Assembly (NCBI RefSeq): GCF_030540825.1
Contig: NZ_JAUOEO010000002.1
Span: 1 to 64,000 of the forward strand
DNA from: Flavivirga spongiicola
GTDB lineage: Bacteria > Bacteroidota > Bacteroidia > Flavobacteriales > Flavobacteriaceae
Length of the DNA: 64,000 nucleotides
Direction: 5' to 3'
Shown: positions 17,721-25,930 of the stretch, in pieces
Numbering within the stretch: position 1 is the first letter of the stretch
Layout of the letters: every line of letters starts with the position of its first letter
Position numbers and translations under genes: made by a program
Notes under the pieces: generated by a model
Database searches by the model: none
Told to the model about the DNA's origin: nothing
Seen by the model: only the letters and a program-made list of their open reading frames with translations

Positions 17721-18584
17721 TTAATACTTTTTTAACGTGTTATTTTGAGCATCATAAAATAGAGCGGAAGCTCCTAAGACGTCAATATTTTTGTTTTCTG
17801 AAACAACTATTTTAAGATTATTAAGAACATGCTTGTACATAAATGTTTTTACAACTCTAAACATTTCTTTTTTAAAGAAAGAAAAAGCATTTGATATTGC
17901 TCCTCCAATAACTATAATTTCAGGGTCAGCGACTAAGAGAATAGCCTTGATTAGGTTTCCTAGATCTTGCCCGTACTGTTCAAAAATTGCCAATGCTATT
18001 TTATCATCTTGCTTTGCTCTTTTGTAAAGGGTTTTAAAATCTAAATCATACTTTTCTTTAAAATATGAAGTGCTACAATAGTATTCAAAATCATGTTCTT
18101 TATATTGTAAATAACCTAATTCCCCAGCTCCACAATTAGTTCCAGAATATAAATGGTTTTTAAAGATAACTCCGGTTCCCACCCCAGAACCTAATATTAA
18201 CCCAACAATATTTTCGTAGTTTTTAGCTACTCCAAAATATTTTTCGCCAACTGCAAAGCAATTTGCATCGTTGTTAACATAAACTTTTACTTGAAATCGA
18301 CTTTCTAAAATGTCCTTAATATGTACTTCTTTCCAAGAAGGAATTTTTTGTATTTGATAAATGACTCCTTGATTTAAATCAACCAATCCTGGAACACCAA
18401 TGCCAATGCCTTCAATTTCTTTATCAAAAACCTCATCAATAGCCGTAATAACTTCTGAAATCACATGTTCTTTAGAGGCTCTATTGTCAATAATCTTTGT
18501 GCAGCTTTTAATTATGTTTCCGTCAAGAATCTTACCTACTTTTATGGTTTTTCCTTCAAGAAGTACGCCGATAATTGGTTTCAT
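17721..18584 (-). CDS. ROK family sugar kinase (copy A)
   Basis: A 287-residue cytosolic protein of the ROK family (glucokinase or N-acetylhexosamine kinase type). The sugar-binding segment N-N-D-A-N-C-F near 107-113, the G-S-G-V-G-T-G phosphate loop and G-A-G-E-L-G are present. The usual zinc motif C-x-C-G-x2-G-C-x-E is absent, leaving only Y-Y-C-S-T. There is no N-terminal helix-turn-helix, so it is an enzyme rather than a repressor. It is a tandem relative of the next gene upstream, with a 43-base gap. The likely role is phosphorylation of the monosaccharide released by the GH8/GH9 enzymes. Confidence 0.86.
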   Translation of the reverse strand: MKPIIGVLLEGKTIKVGKILDGNIIKSCTKIIDNRASKEHVISEVITAIDEVFDKEIEGIGIGVPGLVDLNQGVIYQIQKIPSWKEVHIKDILESRFQVKVYVNNDANCFAVGEKYFGVAKNYENIVGLILGSGVGTGVIFKNHLYSGTNCGAGELGYLQYKEHDFEYYCSTSYFKEKYDLDFKTLYKRAKQDDKIALAIFEQYGQDLGNLIKAILLVADPEIIVIGGAISNAFSFFKKEMFRVVKTFMYKHVLNNLKIVVSENKNIDVLGASALFYDAQNNTLKKY

Positions 18585-18627
18585 ATTTTGTTTAGATTTA
18601 GTTTTTTATTATGAAAATAGGTCATTT

Positions 18628-19503
18628 TTATATTGGTTTTGAGCATGATTCATAGCCTAATGATGTCGCTCCAAGAAGTGCTATGTCGGAGTTAGTTGAG
18701 TATTCAACCTTAAAATTATTGAGTACCTTTTTGTACGCAAAATTAGAAATACTTTTTTTTAATGCTTTATCAAAGAAAATAGCAGACTTTGCAATAGCTC
18801 CTCCAATGATTACTTTTTCTGGATTGACAGTGTACATTATTATCTTAATGGCGCTACCTAAATGATGTCCAAATTTCTCAAAAAGAGCCAATGCTTTTTG
18901 GTCTCCTTGTGTCGCTTTTTGCATCAATATTTCTCCTGATGAATTATGTTTTTTAAAAAATTTACCACTACAATAATCTTCAATAATTCCGTCTTTGTAT
19001 GGTATCATTCCAAATTCACCAGCACCTCCATTGGTACCATTTATTAAATGGTTTTCAGAAATAATGCCAGCACCTAACCCTGTTCCTAAAGTGATGCCAA
19101 CTATGCTTTTGCATCCTTTACCCAAGCCAAAAAAATATTCACCTACTGTAAAGCAATTTGCATCATTATCCATTAGTACGGGAACTTGGTTAAATTCATT
19201 TTTTAGAATTGATACTAAATGAACTTCATTCCATGCGGGAATATTTTGAACCTCATGAACAATTCCAAGCTTTTTATCTACAATACTTGGAACTCCAATA
19301 TAGATACCCTCTATGGTGCTGTCTCTAGCGACTTCTTTTATTAAGTCTATAATTAAGTTAATAACACACCATTCATCGTTATGTATACTTGGGACTTTTG
19401 CAGATGTTTTACGTATAATTTTTGCATCTTCTATCAATCCAACATTCACCTTTGTACCACCAAGATCGATACTTATAAGTTTAGCATCATTATATTTAAT
19501 CAT
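18628..19503 (-). CDS. ROK family sugar kinase (copy B)
   Basis: A 291-residue paralogue of the downstream ROK gene. It keeps the phosphate motif S-I-D-L-G-G-T-K near residue 11, the D-N-D-A-N-C-F sugar loop, G-T-G-L-G-A-G and G-G-A-G-E-F-G. Like its twin it lacks the zinc motif and has a lone Cys in D-Y-C-S-G. Its first bases overlap the stop of the MFS gene (ATGA, 4 bases), indicating translational coupling. Two non-identical kinases side by side suggest two sugars, or an anomer or phosphorylation-state split, but this cannot be decided from sequence. Confidence 0.86.
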   Translation of the reverse strand: MIKYNDAKLISIDLGGTKVNVGLIEDAKIIRKTSAKVPSIHNDEWCVINLIIDLIKEVARDSTIEGIYIGVPSIVDKKLGIVHEVQNIPAWNEVHLVSILKNEFNQVPVLMDNDANCFTVGEYFFGLGKGCKSIVGITLGTGLGAGIISENHLINGTNGGAGEFGMIPYKDGIIEDYCSGKFFKKHNSSGEILMQKATQGDQKALALFEKFGHHLGSAIKIIMYTVNPEKVIIGGAIAKSAIFFDKALKKSISNFAYKKVLNNFKVEYSTNSDIALLGATSLGYESCSKPI

Positions 19504-20750
19504 TTATTTTGTTTTAAATTTATTATTTTATTTTTTACGATTGGTTTAGCCCAGAAACCAATACTTAAAATATATACCAATGTTATAAAAACGAATAACA
19601 TCCCTGTTTTAAGAGAAGTAAAATCGCTAAGAAACCCTATAAATAATTGTACTACGGCTCCTCCTACAATACCTGTCATTAATATTCCGGTAAATGCACC
19701 ATGATATTCACTAACAGAATTAAGTGCTAAAGACATAATAATTGGATACATTACAGATAAGAACAAGCCACATAACTGAAAAGCATAAAGTGACACGTTG
19801 GCATTGCTACTTAATACAGCAAATCCAAAACATACAATTGAGAGACTGGTGAATATTTTTAATACTATTTTACTATCCATAATCTTAAGCAAAATCAATC
19901 CAAAAACCCCACCAACGGTCATTAATCCCCAAAAGTTACCTATGGCATTTGCACCTATTGTTTCATAATCAAAATTGTGGTATACATTTAAAAATTTACT
20001 CATCCAATAAGAGATCCCTTGTTCGGCACCAACATAGGCAAATATTCCAAAAAAGTAAAGTACTACAAGTTTGTTTTTAAATAAATTGATATAATTCTTT
20101 TTTGTTCCTACTTTTTCATCTTGTTTTAATTCAACTTTAGGAAAAGCAATGGTTAGTAAAATAAAGATCATTAGTAAACTAATAATGGCAAAAATCCAAT
20201 AAATAGATGTCCAGGACATATTAATTGGAATGTATTTTGAGATTATTTCAATGAACCAATTAGAGTTTTTAGTTCCATTTATATTGGTTACAAGCCATGA
20301 ATATACTTGCGGGCTGACAAAAGATGCTGCTCCAAAAACTAATTGACCTAATACTGATGTAAAAGCATAATTTTCTTCCCCGCCTGTAACTCTTAATAAT
20401 GGATTAATTACTACTTGCAAGATAGCCATGCCAGAGCCTATAGTAAATAGGGTAAATAAGTACATGCCAAAACTTGGAAAAGAAATGAAGAGCACAGGTG
20501 CTATAAAAGCAAGTAAAAAAGCGAGGAGCATTAGTTTCTTCTCTCCATATTTTTCTACTAAAAAACCGGAAGGTATTGACATGACTCCATAAGCAATGAA
20601 AAATGTAAACGGCAAAAAACCGGCCATTCCTTCACTTAAATTAAAGCTGTTTGATACACTTGGATTTAGTGCACCTAAAATATTTGTCAAAAACGAAATC
20701 ACAAAAAATGTGATTAGGATTAATAATACTATGGTGTAATTTTTCTTCAT
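19500..20750 (-). CDS. MFS sugar transporter, FucP/NagP-like (glucose/galactose:H+ symporter group)
   Basis: A 416-residue inner-membrane protein with twelve predicted helices. The first helix carries F-F-V-I-S-F-L-T-N and N-P-S-V, and S-I-P-S-G-F-L-V-E-K-Y-G-E-K-K marks the loop 2-3 signature of the major facilitator fold. It fits the fucose/glucose/galactose/N-acetylglucosamine importers found in Bacteroidota glycan loci. It is the first gene of the minus-arm operon, coupled to ROK copy B by a 4-base overlap. It should bring the monosaccharide from periplasm to cytosol for the two kinases. Confidence 0.88.
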   Translation of the reverse strand: MKKNYTIVLLILITFFVISFLTNILGALNPSVSNSFNLSEGMAGFLPFTFFIAYGVMSIPSGFLVEKYGEKKLMLLAFLLAFIAPVLFISFPSFGMYLFTLFTIGSGMAILQVVINPLLRVTGGEENYAFTSVLGQLVFGAASFVSPQVYSWLVTNINGTKNSNWFIEIISKYIPINMSWTSIYWIFAIISLLMIFILLTIAFPKVELKQDEKVGTKKNYINLFKNKLVVLYFFGIFAYVGAEQGISYWMSKFLNVYHNFDYETIGANAIGNFWGLMTVGGVFGLILLKIMDSKIVLKIFTSLSIVCFGFAVLSSNANVSLYAFQLCGLFLSVMYPIIMSLALNSVSEYHGAFTGILMTGIVGGAVVQLFIGFLSDFTSLKTGMLFVFITLVYILSIGFWAKPIVKNKIINLKQNK

Positions 20751-20829
20751 TTAATGATGTTCTTAGTTAATTAAAACATGATACTTATTATGATATTTTG
20801 AATCGCAAAATAATATATTATATTTTATA

Positions 20830-20845
20830 ATGCAAAATATTGCAT
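20830..20845. promoter_or_regulatory. Putative LacI-family operator O1
   Basis: A perfect 16-bp inverted repeat, ATGCAA-AATA-TTGCAT, in the divergent region between the MFS and SusC genes. Its half-site is one base from the PurR half-site (ACGCAA). On the minus strand it contains TTTG, followed after 20 bases by TATTTTG, which could be the -33 and -7 elements of the MFS promoter. The LacI gene at 27.3 kb is the obvious candidate regulator. Confidence 0.65.
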
Positions 20846-20910
20846 AAATTTATTTGTAATAAAAATGCATATTTCAGGCGTATTTTATCAGCTAATATAA
20901 GTTTAATTGA

Positions 20911-20940
20911 AATAAATATGCAAAATATTGCGTATTTATT
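20911..20940. promoter_or_regulatory. Putative LacI-family operator O2
   Basis: A 30-bp inverted repeat with 13-bp arms (12 matching) around an AATA centre; the inner 16 bp at 20918-20933 are ATGCAA-AATA-TTGCGT, one base from O1. It contains the TTG at 20928-20930 that fits the -33 element of the SusC promoter. A weaker third site (ATGCAA-TAAA-TTGTCAT) lies at 20959-20975. Confidence 0.65.
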
Positions 20941-20957
20941 TTATTTTATTAAATTTG
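20928..20957 (+). promoter_or_regulatory. Putative susC promoter (Bacteroidota -33/-7 type)
   Basis: TTG at 20928-20930 and TAAATTTG at 20950-20957, with 19 bases between them, fit the Bacteroidota consensus TTTG / TAnnTTTG. Transcription would start near 20963, about 35 bases before the SusC ATG. The upstream element is inside operator O2. Confidence 0.6.
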
Positions 20958-20998
20958 TATGCAATAAATTGTCATATTTAACTTAAAACATTTTTTTT

Positions 20999-23900
20999 AT
21001 GAAAAAAAACAACTTTTTATTATGTCTATTAATGTGCTGCTCGAGTATGTTATTTGCACAAACTATAACTGGAGTCGTATCGAGTAAAGAAGGTCCTTTG
21101 CTAGGGGCAACTGTTTTAGTTAAAGGAACTGATAAAGGAGTGGTTACAGATTTTGATGGGAAATACTCATTAAATGATGTAGCTCTTAACGAAACATTGG
21201 TGATTAGCTTTTTAGGATATATAACCCAAGAAGTGAATGTCGCAGGTTTATCGGTTGTAAATATTACACTTGTAGAAGGTTTAAACGAGCTAAACGAGGT
21301 GGTTGTAACGGCCTTAGGCATAAAACGCAGTAAGAAGGCTTTGGGGTACGCTGTAACCGAAGTTAAATCTGATGAAGTTTCTAAAAATGGAGAAATCAAC
21401 CCTATTTCTAGTTTGTCCGGGAAAATTGCTGGGGTAAATATTTCTCAAATGGCAACAGGTCCTTCGGGTTCACAAAGAGTAGTTATTAGAGGGATAAGTT
21501 CCATACAGGACAATAACCAACCTTTGTATATTGTTGATGGGATTCCTATAAATAGTGCCTCACTAGGACAAGCTGATCAAAATGGAGGTTTCGATTTAGG
21601 TGATAGTAGTGCAGATATTAATCCAGAAGACATTGAGTCCATTTCAGTATTAAAAGGAGCCTCTGCATCTGCATTATATGGGAGTAGAGCATTGAATGGT
21701 GTCATTTTAATAACGACTAAATCTGGTAAAATTGGAAAGAAAAGTTTAGATATAGATTTTAATTCATCTATAACCATGGATCAAGTATCTACTAAACTAG
21801 ATGAATACCAAACTATTTATGGACAAGGTATTAACGGCCGCCTACCTAGAGAAGGACAACAAGCCAGTAGTATTACCAGTGCTTGGGGTCCTAAACTAGA
21901 CCCGTCATTAACAATTCTACAAAGAGATGGCACTGTGCGACCATACGGATTAGTTAAAAATAACATTCAGGATTTTTTTAACACAGGAACAACTTATACA
22001 AACAGCATCTCTCTTAATTCCAGTCAGGAAAAAGGAAGTTTTAGATTTTCTTATGCTAATGTTACAAATAAGGATATCATACCTAATGCTGGTTTAGAAA
22101 AAAATAGTTTTACTATACGTGCAAAGAATAGATTGAACAACTTTCTAGAAATAGACACTAAAGCCAGTTATATTATTGAGAATGTAAAGAACCGTCCTGC
22201 ATTAACAGATAATGTTAATAATATTGGTAATGGATTGGTTGGTTTAGCTCCAAATATAGATCAGGCATGGCTGCAAAATTATATAGATCAAGATGGAAAC
22301 TATATTGATTATACAGGTAACAACTTTAGGGCAAACCCTTATTGGACCATTAATAAAACATTCAATAAAAGCAAAAAGAATCGTTTATTGGGTTTTGTGA
22401 ACCTAAACTTCAATTTGCATGAAAATCTTAAATTAAGATTAAAGTCAGGCGTAGATAGATATAATTTTAATTTTATTAATTTTATGGACAGGGGTACCCC
22501 TACTAGAACGGGCGGATTTTATTCAGAATTAGAATCTACTGTACAAGAGGTTAATCATGAGGCACTTCTAACGTATTCCAAATCAATAAACGATGATTGG
22601 CATATAACAACAAGTTTGGGAGCTAATGTTTCGAAGCAGGAATCCAGTATAATCTCAACAACAGCAACAGAAATTGCAGAGCCTGGAATAGCTAATATTT
22701 TAAATTTTCAAAGCCCTGTAGTTACTCCGGGCGGTACTAAAAAAGAAATACAAAGTGTTTTTGGTTTAGCGCAAATTAGCTATAAAGATTTTGCGTTTAT
22801 TGATATTACAGCGAGAAATGATTGGTCTTCCACTTTACCATTACAAAACAACTCATTCTTTTACCCATCTTTTTCAGGAAGCTTTGTGTTTACTGATGCT
22901 TTTAATATAAATAAAAACGCTATGACATATGGTAAAATAAGGGCTTCTTGGGCACAAGTTGGGGGTGACACAGACCCTTTTAGTCTTCAACAAACATATG
23001 CCATAACAGGCTTGTCATTTGGTGGATTTTCCCAAGGACAAATTGACGGAAATACTATACCCAATTCTAACTTAAAGCCTCAAACAACAACATCTTATGA
23101 GTTTGGAACAGATTTAAGGTTTCTTAATAATCGAATAAGTGTTGATTTCACATATTATAACCAAACAACTGATGACCAAATTTTACAAGTTGAAGTACCT
23201 ACGGCATCAGGATTTAGCAGTGCAAGATTAAATTCTGGAGCTTTAGAAAATAAAGGAATTGAATTGCTATTTACTGTAAAACCGATTAATACCAATAATT
23301 TTAAATGGGACGTTACCCTCAATTACTCAAAAATATGGAATAAAGTAATTAGTCTTCATGAAGACATTGATGTTTTCACCGTTGCTAATGCTAGATGGTC
23401 TGGCGTTACAATTGTTGCTTTTGCAGGAGAAGAGTTTGGGCAAATTTATGGGCGCGGTTACAAAAGAGACCCTCAAGGGAATATTGTACATGATGCTACT
23501 ACAGGCTTGCCACTTGCAACTGATGAAAATATGAAAATAGGGAATATTTTACCAGATTGGACAGGTGGTGTAATTAACACATTTAATTATAAAAATTTCA
23601 GATTAAAAGCTTCTTTGGGCGTAAGCATTGGAGGTGATATTTATTCAATTACGAACCGTTCTTTGTTAGCTAGAGGAACACATACTGCATCCTTAGAAGG
23701 TAGAGAGGCATTTAATGATTGGGCAGCTAGAAATGAGCAAGCACGGTTAGATTTTATTGCTGGTGGAGGTAGTCCAACAGACTACGTACCTCTTACTCTA
23801 GATGGAGGTTATGTTGGCCATGGCGTAAAATTGGTTAGTACTGATTCGGAAGGCAATGAAACATACGAAGAAAATGATGTTATTGTAAACCCTCAAAATT

Positions 23901-24190
23901 ACTGGTTAGAAGCTACTAATAAAATACCAGAAACGAATGTTTATGATGCTAGTTATGTAAAACTACGTGAATTAAGTTTGAGTTACTCTTTGCCAAGTAA
24001 ATATTTATCAAAAAAATATATTAAAGGTTTAACCATTTCAGTAATAGGCAGAAACTTATTTACATTTTACAAGAATGTACCTAATATAGATCCAGAGTCT
24101 ACCTATAACAATGGTAATGGTCAAGGATTGGAATATGGCTCTTTACCAACTAGACGCAATTATGGTTTAAATTTGAGTTTAAAGTTTTAA
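20999..24190 (+). CDS. SusC/RagA-family TonB-linked outer-membrane transporter
   Basis: A 1063-residue outer-membrane barrel that imports oligosaccharides using TonB energy. A signal peptide (about 1-20, ending at F-A-Q) is followed by a carboxypeptidase-D-like domain (about 22-105), the plug with the SusC phrase V-V-V-T-A-L-G-I-K-R, and a beta-barrel to the C-terminus, which ends in an aromatic residue (K-F). It is followed after 44 bases by its SusD partner. It is transcribed divergently from the MFS-ROK-GH9 operon from a region with LacI-type palindromes, so it is likely induced by the glycan breakdown product. Confidence 0.95.
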   Translation: MKKNNFLLCLLMCCSSMLFAQTITGVVSSKEGPLLGATVLVKGTDKGVVTDFDGKYSLNDVALNETLVISFLGYITQEVNVAGLSVVNITLVEGLNELNEVVVTALGIKRSKKALGYAVTEVKSDEVSKNGEINPISSLSGKIAGVNISQMATGPSGSQRVVIRGISSIQDNNQPLYIVDGIPINSASLGQADQNGGFDLGDSSADINPEDIESISVLKGASASALYGSRALNGVILITTKSGKIGKKSLDIDFNSSITMDQVSTKLDEYQTIYGQGINGRLPREGQQASSITSAWGPKLDPSLTILQRDGTVRPYGLVKNNIQDFFNTGTTYTNSISLNSSQEKGSFRFSYANVTNKDIIPNAGLEKNSFTIRAKNRLNNFLEIDTKASYIIENVKNRPALTDNVNNIGNGLVGLAPNIDQAWLQNYIDQDGNYIDYTGNNFRANPYWTINKTFNKSKKNRLLGFVNLNFNLHENLKLRLKSGVDRYNFNFINFMDRGTPTRTGGFYSELESTVQEVNHEALLTYSKSINDDWHITTSLGANVSKQESSIISTTATEIAEPGIANILNFQSPVVTPGGTKKEIQSVFGLAQISYKDFAFIDITARNDWSSTLPLQNNSFFYPSFSGSFVFTDAFNINKNAMTYGKIRASWAQVGGDTDPFSLQQTYAITGLSFGGFSQGQIDGNTIPNSNLKPQTTTSYEFGTDLRFLNNRISVDFTYYNQTTDDQILQVEVPTASGFSSARLNSGALENKGIELLFTVKPINTNNFKWDVTLNYSKIWNKVISLHEDIDVFTVANARWSGVTIVAFAGEEFGQIYGRGYKRDPQGNIVHDATTGLPLATDENMKIGNILPDWTGGVINTFNYKNFRLKASLGVSIGGDIYSITNRSLLARGTHTASLEGREAFNDWAARNEQARLDFIAGGGSPTDYVPLTLDGGYVGHGVKLVSTDSEGNETYEENDVIVNPQNYWLEATNKIPETNVYDASYVKLRELSLSYSLPSKYLSKKYIKGLTISVIGRNLFTFYKNVPNIDPESTYNNGNGQGLEYGSLPTRRNYGLNLSLKF

Positions 24191-24234
24191 GAATTAAATA
24201 TAATTGATCATACTTAACATTAAAATATATTATA

Positions 24235-25830
24235 ATGAAAGCAATTAAAAATATTATAGCTTTAAGCATTTTTGTAATGCTTTTTGCCCTGTCTTCATGT
24301 ACTGAAGATTTTGAAGAGATCAATACAAACCCTAATGTATTTAACTCAATAGATCCCGGAAATCAAATTACTAAAATTCAATTAGATTTAGTTGGTGTGC
24401 AGTTTACAAGCTGGGCTAATAACTTAGGTATTTGCTCCCCAATGGTTCAGCACTTGGGTGGATCTTGGTGGACGCAACATGGCGGACAATATAGAGTTGT
24501 AGAAAGACCGCATTGGTATGCCCTTTGGGAAGGGTCTTATCCGAATGAAGTAAAGAACATCGTTGATTTAGTACATAGAACTAAAGATGTGGAAGAATTT
24601 AAAAATACTAGGGCGGCAGCAAGAATTTTAAAAGTTTATATTTTCTCAAAGCTAACAGACTTATACGGTGATATTCCTTATTCTGAAGCTGGAAAAGGGT
24701 TTATTGATAAAATTTTACAGCCAAAATATGACAGGCAAGAAGATATTTATACAGACTTTTTTAAAGAACTTGAAGAAGCTGTACAATCATTTGACAGCTC
24801 GTCTCAAGATGTTCGAGGAGATTTAATGTTTAACGGAGATATAGAAAAATGGAAAAGGTTCGGAAACTCTTTAAGAATGCGTTTAGGATTCCGTATATCA
24901 AAAGTGAATCCTTCAGAATCAGAAAAACAAGTAAGAGCAGCCATAAACGGAGGGGTTATGCAAAGCAACGATGATACCTGTATGGTAACTTATGGCGAAT
25001 TTAACTTTGGTACAGGAGAAAATAGAGGAAATGCCATATCTCAAGTTTTCCGAGCAACTCCTAATTCTGAAGGTTTTCGTTTAACAAATACGCTTGTAGA
25101 TTTTATGAAAAACACTCAAGATCCAAGGTTATCAATTTATGGAGGAACGTATCTAAGCGTAAATAGTGGAGAATATGGGCAAGATCTTACCGAGCATTTA
25201 AAATTAGGAATTACCTATGGAGCCATGTGGTGGAATGAATGGGCGGATTTTGGTGATTTAGTTGATGGGGGTGGCAATTATGTTGCCTATGTTCCACATG
25301 CTCAAAAGCATATGCAACCCAGTAAATATGTAGCAGCATTAAATGCTCCCTTTTTCCACATGACCTATGCTGAAGTAGAATTATTATTAGCAGAAGCATC
25401 TATACGTAATTGGGGAGCTTCCGATGCTCAATCTCATTTTGAAAAAGGAATTAGAGCCTCTATGGAATTGGTTTCACAATATCCAGGCGCACCTCCAATT
25501 GAGCAAAGTGCTATTGATGATTTTGTTGCTGCTAATCCTTTGCCAGCGACTTTTCCAGATGATATGCGTGTTATTCATGAGCAAATGTGGGTGAATTTCT
25601 TTTTAAATGGAGAAGAAGCTTATGCCGATTTTAGACGCTCTGGATACCCTGAATTGGTGCCTTTTACTTCTGTAGAATGGTATAGCAGTGGTACAGGCGG
25701 CATTATCCCTCGCAGACATTTTTATCCAGAATTTGAAGCTACTAATAACCCAATAAATTACCAAGAAGCTGTTGATAGGATGGGAGGAACAGACGACTGG
25801 CTAAACAGAGTTTGGTGGGATGCTGAATAG
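24235..25830 (+). CDS. SusD/RagB-family surface glycan-binding lipoprotein
   Basis: A 531-residue lipoprotein with signal peptide and Cys22 in L-S-S-C. It caps the SusC barrel and delivers glycan. The N-terminus (T-E-D-F-E-E-I-N-T-N-P-N) and TPR-like helical layout fit the SusD-like_2 subgroup. Several Trp-rich patches (for example G-S-W-W-T-Q-H-G-G near 75) could stack on sugar rings. It is in operon with SusC. The ligand is not identifiable from sequence. Confidence 0.93.
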   Translation: MKAIKNIIALSIFVMLFALSSCTEDFEEINTNPNVFNSIDPGNQITKIQLDLVGVQFTSWANNLGICSPMVQHLGGSWWTQHGGQYRVVERPHWYALWEGSYPNEVKNIVDLVHRTKDVEEFKNTRAAARILKVYIFSKLTDLYGDIPYSEAGKGFIDKILQPKYDRQEDIYTDFFKELEEAVQSFDSSSQDVRGDLMFNGDIEKWKRFGNSLRMRLGFRISKVNPSESEKQVRAAINGGVMQSNDDTCMVTYGEFNFGTGENRGNAISQVFRATPNSEGFRLTNTLVDFMKNTQDPRLSIYGGTYLSVNSGEYGQDLTEHLKLGITYGAMWWNEWADFGDLVDGGGNYVAYVPHAQKHMQPSKYVAALNAPFFHMTYAEVELLLAEASIRNWGASDAQSHFEKGIRASMELVSQYPGAPPIEQSAIDDFVAANPLPATFPDDMRVIHEQMWVNFFLNGEEAYADFRRSGYPELVPFTSVEWYSSGTGGIIPRRHFYPEFEATNNPINYQEAVDRMGGTDDWLNRVWWDAE

Positions 25831-25930
25831 AAAATTAGTTAGATTTATTTTAGAACAAGAAGAGGTGTGCGGGAAACTTAACGCCTCTTGCTTGTTAGTA
25901 AATTGAAATTATTTTAATAAATACGAAAGC

